Assembly: GCA_029101305.1 (NCBI GenBank)
Contig: JAQXQS010000151.1
Location: 1 to 44,805, forward strand
Reading direction: 5' to 3'
Length of the DNA: 44,805 nt
Source of the DNA: Clostridia bacterium
GTDB lineage: Bacteria; Bacillota; Clostridia; Lachnospirales; Lachnospiraceae
The notes under the pieces are model-generated. The model had not been told where the DNA came from, did no database searches, and worked only from the letters and a program-made list of their open reading frames with translations. Numbering within the stretch: the stretch's first letter is position 1; each line of letters opens with the position of its first letter. Made by a program: the position numbers and the translations under genes. Below, piece by piece: positions 41,950-44,805 of the stretch.

Positions 41950-41983
41950 ATCCACCGTATAATATAAGTACGGTGGATTTTTT
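41950..41983 (+). terminator. Terminator of the MalT-like gene
   Basis: ATCCACCGTA (41950-41959) pairs perfectly with TACGGTGGAT (41969-41978), followed by six T. Confidence 0.85.
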
Positions 41984-41993
41984 ATGTACCAAT

Positions 41994-42070
41994 GACGCGC
42001 ATTTGCGGGATAGGGAGGTTTGCGGCAAGCAATCGCGTCAGGTGTGAGGATGTGCCAAGGCGCATTCTTT
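41994..42070 (+). repeat. GC-rich element ahead of the secreted-protein gene
   Basis: GACGCG at 41994-41999 and CGCGTC at 42034-42039 bracket a G-rich stretch with TTGCGG repeated twice, and GCGCATT occurs both near 41997 and near 42060. The composition differs from the AT-rich surroundings. It may be an interspersed repeat or structured leader; its copy number cannot be judged from one window. Confidence 0.35.
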
Positions 42071-42098
42071 TTAGAAAAAAAGGAAGGGGAATTTTAAT

Positions 42099-43631
42099 AT
42101 GAAGAAAAAAGTATTTGCAGCAGTTCTGATTTTTTCAATAAGTGCAGCAACAATGCTGCCAGCTTTTGCAGTGCCAGTGCTGGCACAGGAGACAGAAGCC
42201 AAGACAGAATATGCAGATTTTTCCAGGATTGCAGGTAGCTGGAGCAATGCAGATCCTTCTGCGGAAGAGACACTTACCATAACGGAAGATGGAATTTTTG
42301 TATATCACACAAAAGAAGCTGGGGATTCCCAGGGATATCTGGAATATGCGGATGAATATGGAGACGGAAATGGACGCTATGATATGTATAATCGGACCGG
42401 TATCTGGCTTGCCGGCTTATACCAGGATTCTGATAACAGCCTTCATATGGGAAATGGAGATGGGGCTGTTTTCACCAGAGTGGAAGAGGGCGGGGAAGCA
42501 ATTACGGATGACCAGGCCGAAGAAAATCAAAAATCTTCCTATGTCCTTACATCTGCAACTCGCTACACAGGCCTAAAGCCGTTGTACAACGATTCTTCCT
42601 GGAATGGCGGTTATTTCTATTCGGATATGACTGAGGATGGACTTACCGTAATCGTGAATTGTAGTGCAGTAAGAGATGAAAAGGCAGATGGAACCAGGAA
42701 AAAATTCCGGAAAAAGTTTGCCAGACTGGTAAGTGAAAGCAAAGTAAAAAATTATAAAGAAAGTAAAAATAAAAGCCTTACAGAGAAGTTCAGCTATCCG
42801 TTCTATGATATTACCTTTATGACTGGTGCCAACGAAGACACCTGTCAGTGGAAAATGATCTTTTTCCAGACGGACACCAACACTTATGCGTATGCATATA
42901 AAATGAATGCGGATGCGGCAGCTGACATGTCAGAGGAATATCGGAACGCAGTGGATTCCCTTACTCTTACAGAGGTTTCAGAAAACCAGGCGGATGAACC
43001 GGATTACGACCCAAGTGCAGAGGGAAAGAGCCTGGAAATGTTTATTTCTTATTTTGATAACTGGTATCAGTATGGGGATCTGAATGCTGCCAGTATCCGA
43101 CTTTATGGAGAAGGAACCTGGGAAATTTACAATGCCAGAAATACAGATGGCAGTGGAGGATATCTTTTTGACAGTGGCACGTTTAAGACTTCCGGAACCA
43201 CCGCGCTACAGCTTTATTCTTCAGATGGAAGTCATGTAGCTGACGTAAGCCTGGATGGAAACAGGGAATTGATGCTGACACCAGTGATCTCTGGCTATGG
43301 AAGTATTTATGCAGATGCTGCTTTTTTCAGAGAATCTGAATCAGTTGCCTATGAGGCGCAGACCGCAGGCGAGGGGAACGGTGATTACATTCCGGATGAA
43401 GAGAATACAGAAGAAAATAATGGGGAAAACAATGAAGAAAACTACTATGAAGAAGATGGAAGGGGAGACTATATACCAGAGGATTATGTGGAAGAAAGCG
43501 ATCCCGGTGACACGTATTACTGGTATGATGGAGAAGGAAACGTGATGTTTTTCGATGGCTATGATAACGTATACATTGGTCCATCTGATGTATTTTATAT
43601 TGATGATGCAGGGAGACTTTGTGAGTTCTAA
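42099..43631 (+). CDS. Secreted acidic protein of unknown function
   Basis: A 510-residue protein with a clear signal peptide (MKKKVFAAVLIFSIS, cleavage near VLAQETEAK). The mature part has two similar beta-rich modules: IAGSWSNADPSAEETLTITE with TGIWLAGLYQDSDN near the N-terminus, and AASIRLYGEGTWEIYNARNT with FDSGTFKTSG in the middle, resembling lipocalin-like stress or extracellular modules. The C-terminus is low-complexity and acidic (Glu/Asn-rich), with GDYIP twice. A GGAAGGGG site lies about 11 nt ahead of the ATG. No sortase signal is seen. It precedes another secreted protein gene by 101 bp, probably as an operon. Function not known. Confidence 0.75.
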   Translation: MKKKVFAAVLIFSISAATMLPAFAVPVLAQETEAKTEYADFSRIAGSWSNADPSAEETLTITEDGIFVYHTKEAGDSQGYLEYADEYGDGNGRYDMYNRTGIWLAGLYQDSDNSLHMGNGDGAVFTRVEEGGEAITDDQAEENQKSSYVLTSATRYTGLKPLYNDSSWNGGYFYSDMTEDGLTVIVNCSAVRDEKADGTRKKFRKKFARLVSESKVKNYKESKNKSLTEKFSYPFYDITFMTGANEDTCQWKMIFFQTDTNTYAYAYKMNADAAADMSEEYRNAVDSLTLTEVSENQADEPDYDPSAEGKSLEMFISYFDNWYQYGDLNAASIRLYGEGTWEIYNARNTDGSGGYLFDSGTFKTSGTTALQLYSSDGSHVADVSLDGNRELMLTPVISGYGSIYADAAFFRESESVAYEAQTAGEGNGDYIPDEENTEENNGENNEENYYEEDGRGDYIPEDYVEESDPGDTYYWYDGEGNVMFFDGYDNVYIGPSDVFYIDDAGRLCEF

Positions 43632-43732
43632 ATACGGAGAAGCTTCTATAAAAGAAAGCATCTACAAGGTAAAGCATGCCGATGGCATAAGTGTTATCAG
43701 GGTCAGATGTCAGAGAGTGAATGGGAGGGACT

Positions 43733-44452
43733 ATGAAAAAGAAATTGGTTATATTGGGAATTGCAGGTATGCTTGGCTGTCAGACAGTGTGTTACGCAAC
43801 ACCGGAACCGCTGTATGTAGAGATTAGCCTGTTATCCATGCTGGATGATTATGGTATTCTGGAATGCATGTTTATTGGAAAAAGTCTCTGGAATGAAGAA
43901 GTGGAAATGGGGGGAATTAAGGAAAGTGCACCGGAAATGCTGCTGGATTTCTTCTTGACAGAGGGAAGTACTGCGGAAGGATTCAATTCAGAGGATATAT
44001 TAAATCTTATTGATTATGGTTATGAGTCCGGAATTTCTTCGGATATTCTCAGGATTTCCATGGATATGCTGTGTGAAGAATCCCAAAGTTACCGGGATGC
44101 CGCAAAAAAGGTATTTCACAGACTGGCTGTGGCAAGTGAAAATACAGACTTCCTTTTGTTAGAGGCCGGACGTTTTCCAGAGGCTGCACTGATGTATAAA
44201 GACGAATGGTATGGAGATCGGACTGACGATGAACGGATTGCCCTGGCAGACTCCATTCTGGAGGTTCTGGAATGTGCAGAGGTGGAAACCTATGGATATG
44301 ATGGGAATTCCATGGCGCAGGTTATAAATGATCTGTATGACGAGGATGCAGGGGACAGCGTACTTTATCTGATATTAGATACATTGGGAGAATCGGAGTT
44401 CTATGTTACCGTTGTGGACAGTATTGTGTGGGGCATCCGGGAAACATTTTGA
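43733..44452 (+). CDS. Secreted protein of unknown function, helical
   Basis: A 239-residue protein with an N-terminal signal peptide (MKKKLVILGIAGMLGCQTVC, probable cleavage near CYATPEP). A lipobox-like GMLGC is present but does not fit well. The mature part is strongly acidic and mostly helical (SAPEMLLDFFLTEGSTAEGF, SYRDAAKKVFHRLAVASE), without a recognised family. The start at 43733 was chosen because GGGAGGG lies 4-5 nt upstream. It likely shares a transcript with the preceding secreted protein; a long-stem terminator follows. Confidence 0.72.
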   Translation: MKKKLVILGIAGMLGCQTVCYATPEPLYVEISLLSMLDDYGILECMFIGKSLWNEEVEMGGIKESAPEMLLDFFLTEGSTAEGFNSEDILNLIDYGYESGISSDILRISMDMLCEESQSYRDAAKKVFHRLAVASENTDFLLLEAGRFPEAALMYKDEWYGDRTDDERIALADSILEVLECAEVETYGYDGNSMAQVINDLYDEDAGDSVLYLILDTLGESEFYVTVVDSIVWGIRETF

Positions 44453-44476
44453 TAATAAACAGTTGCAAAGGTTCAG

Positions 44477-44516
44477 AGTCATCCTTTAAAATGCATTGTG
44501 ATTTTAGAGGATGACT
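44477..44516 (+). terminator. Terminator-like long hairpin
   Basis: AGTCATCCTTTAAAAT at 44477-44492 pairs with ATTTTAGAGGATGACT at 44501-44516 with one wobble. The T run is absent (TAAGAAATTTT), but its location right after the last gene suits termination. Confidence 0.6.
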
Positions 44517-44577
44517 TAAGAAATTTTGCTCAAAAAAGAAGTGCACAAAAAAGTATAAAGATTTTTGTAAAAAGTGC

Positions 44578-44606
44578 TTGACGATTCCCTGCGACAGTGG
44601 TATAGT
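44578..44606 (+). promoter_or_regulatory. Tandem strong promoter P1 (rRNA-operon-like)
   Basis: TTGACG at 44578-44583 and TATAGT at 44601-44606, 17-bp spacer. No ORF with a ribosome binding site follows up to the end of the window. Confidence 0.65.
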
Positions 44607-44681
44607 AAACAAGCTGTCACAAGGAATTGCTTCTGAAACACTGAAAAATAAAACAGTTTTCAGAAAAATTTAAATTAACTA

Positions 44682-44710
44682 TTGACAATCGACTGAACTT
44701 ATGATAAAGT
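44682..44710 (+). promoter_or_regulatory. Tandem strong promoter P2 (rRNA-operon-like)
   Basis: TTGACA at 44682-44687 and TAAAGT at 44705-44710, 17-bp spacer, about 104 bp after P1. The sequence after it carries no gene. Confidence 0.65.
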
Positions 44711-44793
44711 AACCAAGTCGCTTGAACAGAACGACAGAAACAAACAACTTTAGATATGATCTTGAGAAACTCAAAAACTTTTGAAAAAAGTTC

Positions 44794-44799
44794 TTGACA
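44794..44799 (+). promoter_or_regulatory. -35 box of a third tandem promoter (cut by window end)
   Basis: TTGACA at 44794-44799 preceded by AAAAAAGTTC; its -10 would fall outside. It lies 112 bp after the P2 -35. The even spacing suggests a multi-promoter array of a ribosomal RNA operon. Confidence 0.5.
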
Positions 44800-44805
44800 A
44801 GCCTT

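Overview
The window looks like chromosome from a low-to-mid GC Gram-positive gut Firmicute of the Lachnospiraceae type (Blautia/Ruminococcus-like). The grounds are strong AGGAGG-type ribosome binding sites, sigma-A promoters with 17-bp spacers, GC-rich hairpin terminators followed by T runs, and a gene content rich in carbohydrate ABC transporters, GH4, GH13 and GH29 enzymes, LacI/AraC/DeoR regulators and DUF2975/DUF5052 proteins. I see no tRNA, CRISPR array or transposase. The species assignment is inference.

Left part (1-10.7 kb), a patchwork of small units. Positions 1-360 hold a compact two-RNA locus that reads as a type I toxin-antitoxin system: a 32-residue membrane peptide on the minus strand, a convergent short RNA on the plus strand, a shared bidirectional terminator and matching inverted repeats at the two RNA 5' ends. 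Next come a 17-codon remnant of the 3' end of an elongation factor Tu gene with a terminator, a GNAT acetyltransferase, a strongly degenerate Hsp70-GrpE fusion followed by an isochorismatase/nicotinamidase-like hydrolase, an ECF sigma/anti-sigma pair with its probable own promoter, a MerR regulator, an SseB-like protein, a DUF5052 lipoprotein, a DUF2975 membrane protein - YozG-like HTH - lipoprotein operon, and an SGNH hydrolase.

Middle part (10.8-23.6 kb). A strong promoter precedes oppABCDF, which is followed on the same strand by a DeoR regulator, CutC, a large cytosolic transglutaminase-like protein, an M28 metallopeptidase and a cytosolic GH29 alpha-L-fucosidase. Together they suggest uptake and intracellular breakdown of peptides or fucosylated glycopeptides.

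Right part (23.6-44.8 kb). A 961-residue STAND NTPase with TPR-like C-terminus stands alone behind its own operator-like repeats. A LacI-controlled operon (26.9-34.4 kb) encodes GH4 glycosidase, a BadF-type sugar kinase, a sugar ABC transporter without its own ATPase, and a NagB-like deaminase with an N-terminal Cys-rich domain. The logic would be import of a disaccharide, intracellular phosphorylation, hydrolysis by GH4 and deamination of the amino-sugar phosphate. On the minus strand follow two GH13 alpha-glucosidases and an AraC regulator, then a divergent MalT-like LuxR regulator. Two secreted proteins of unknown function follow, and the window ends in three tandem strong promoter elements that probably belong to a ribosomal RNA operon starting just outside.
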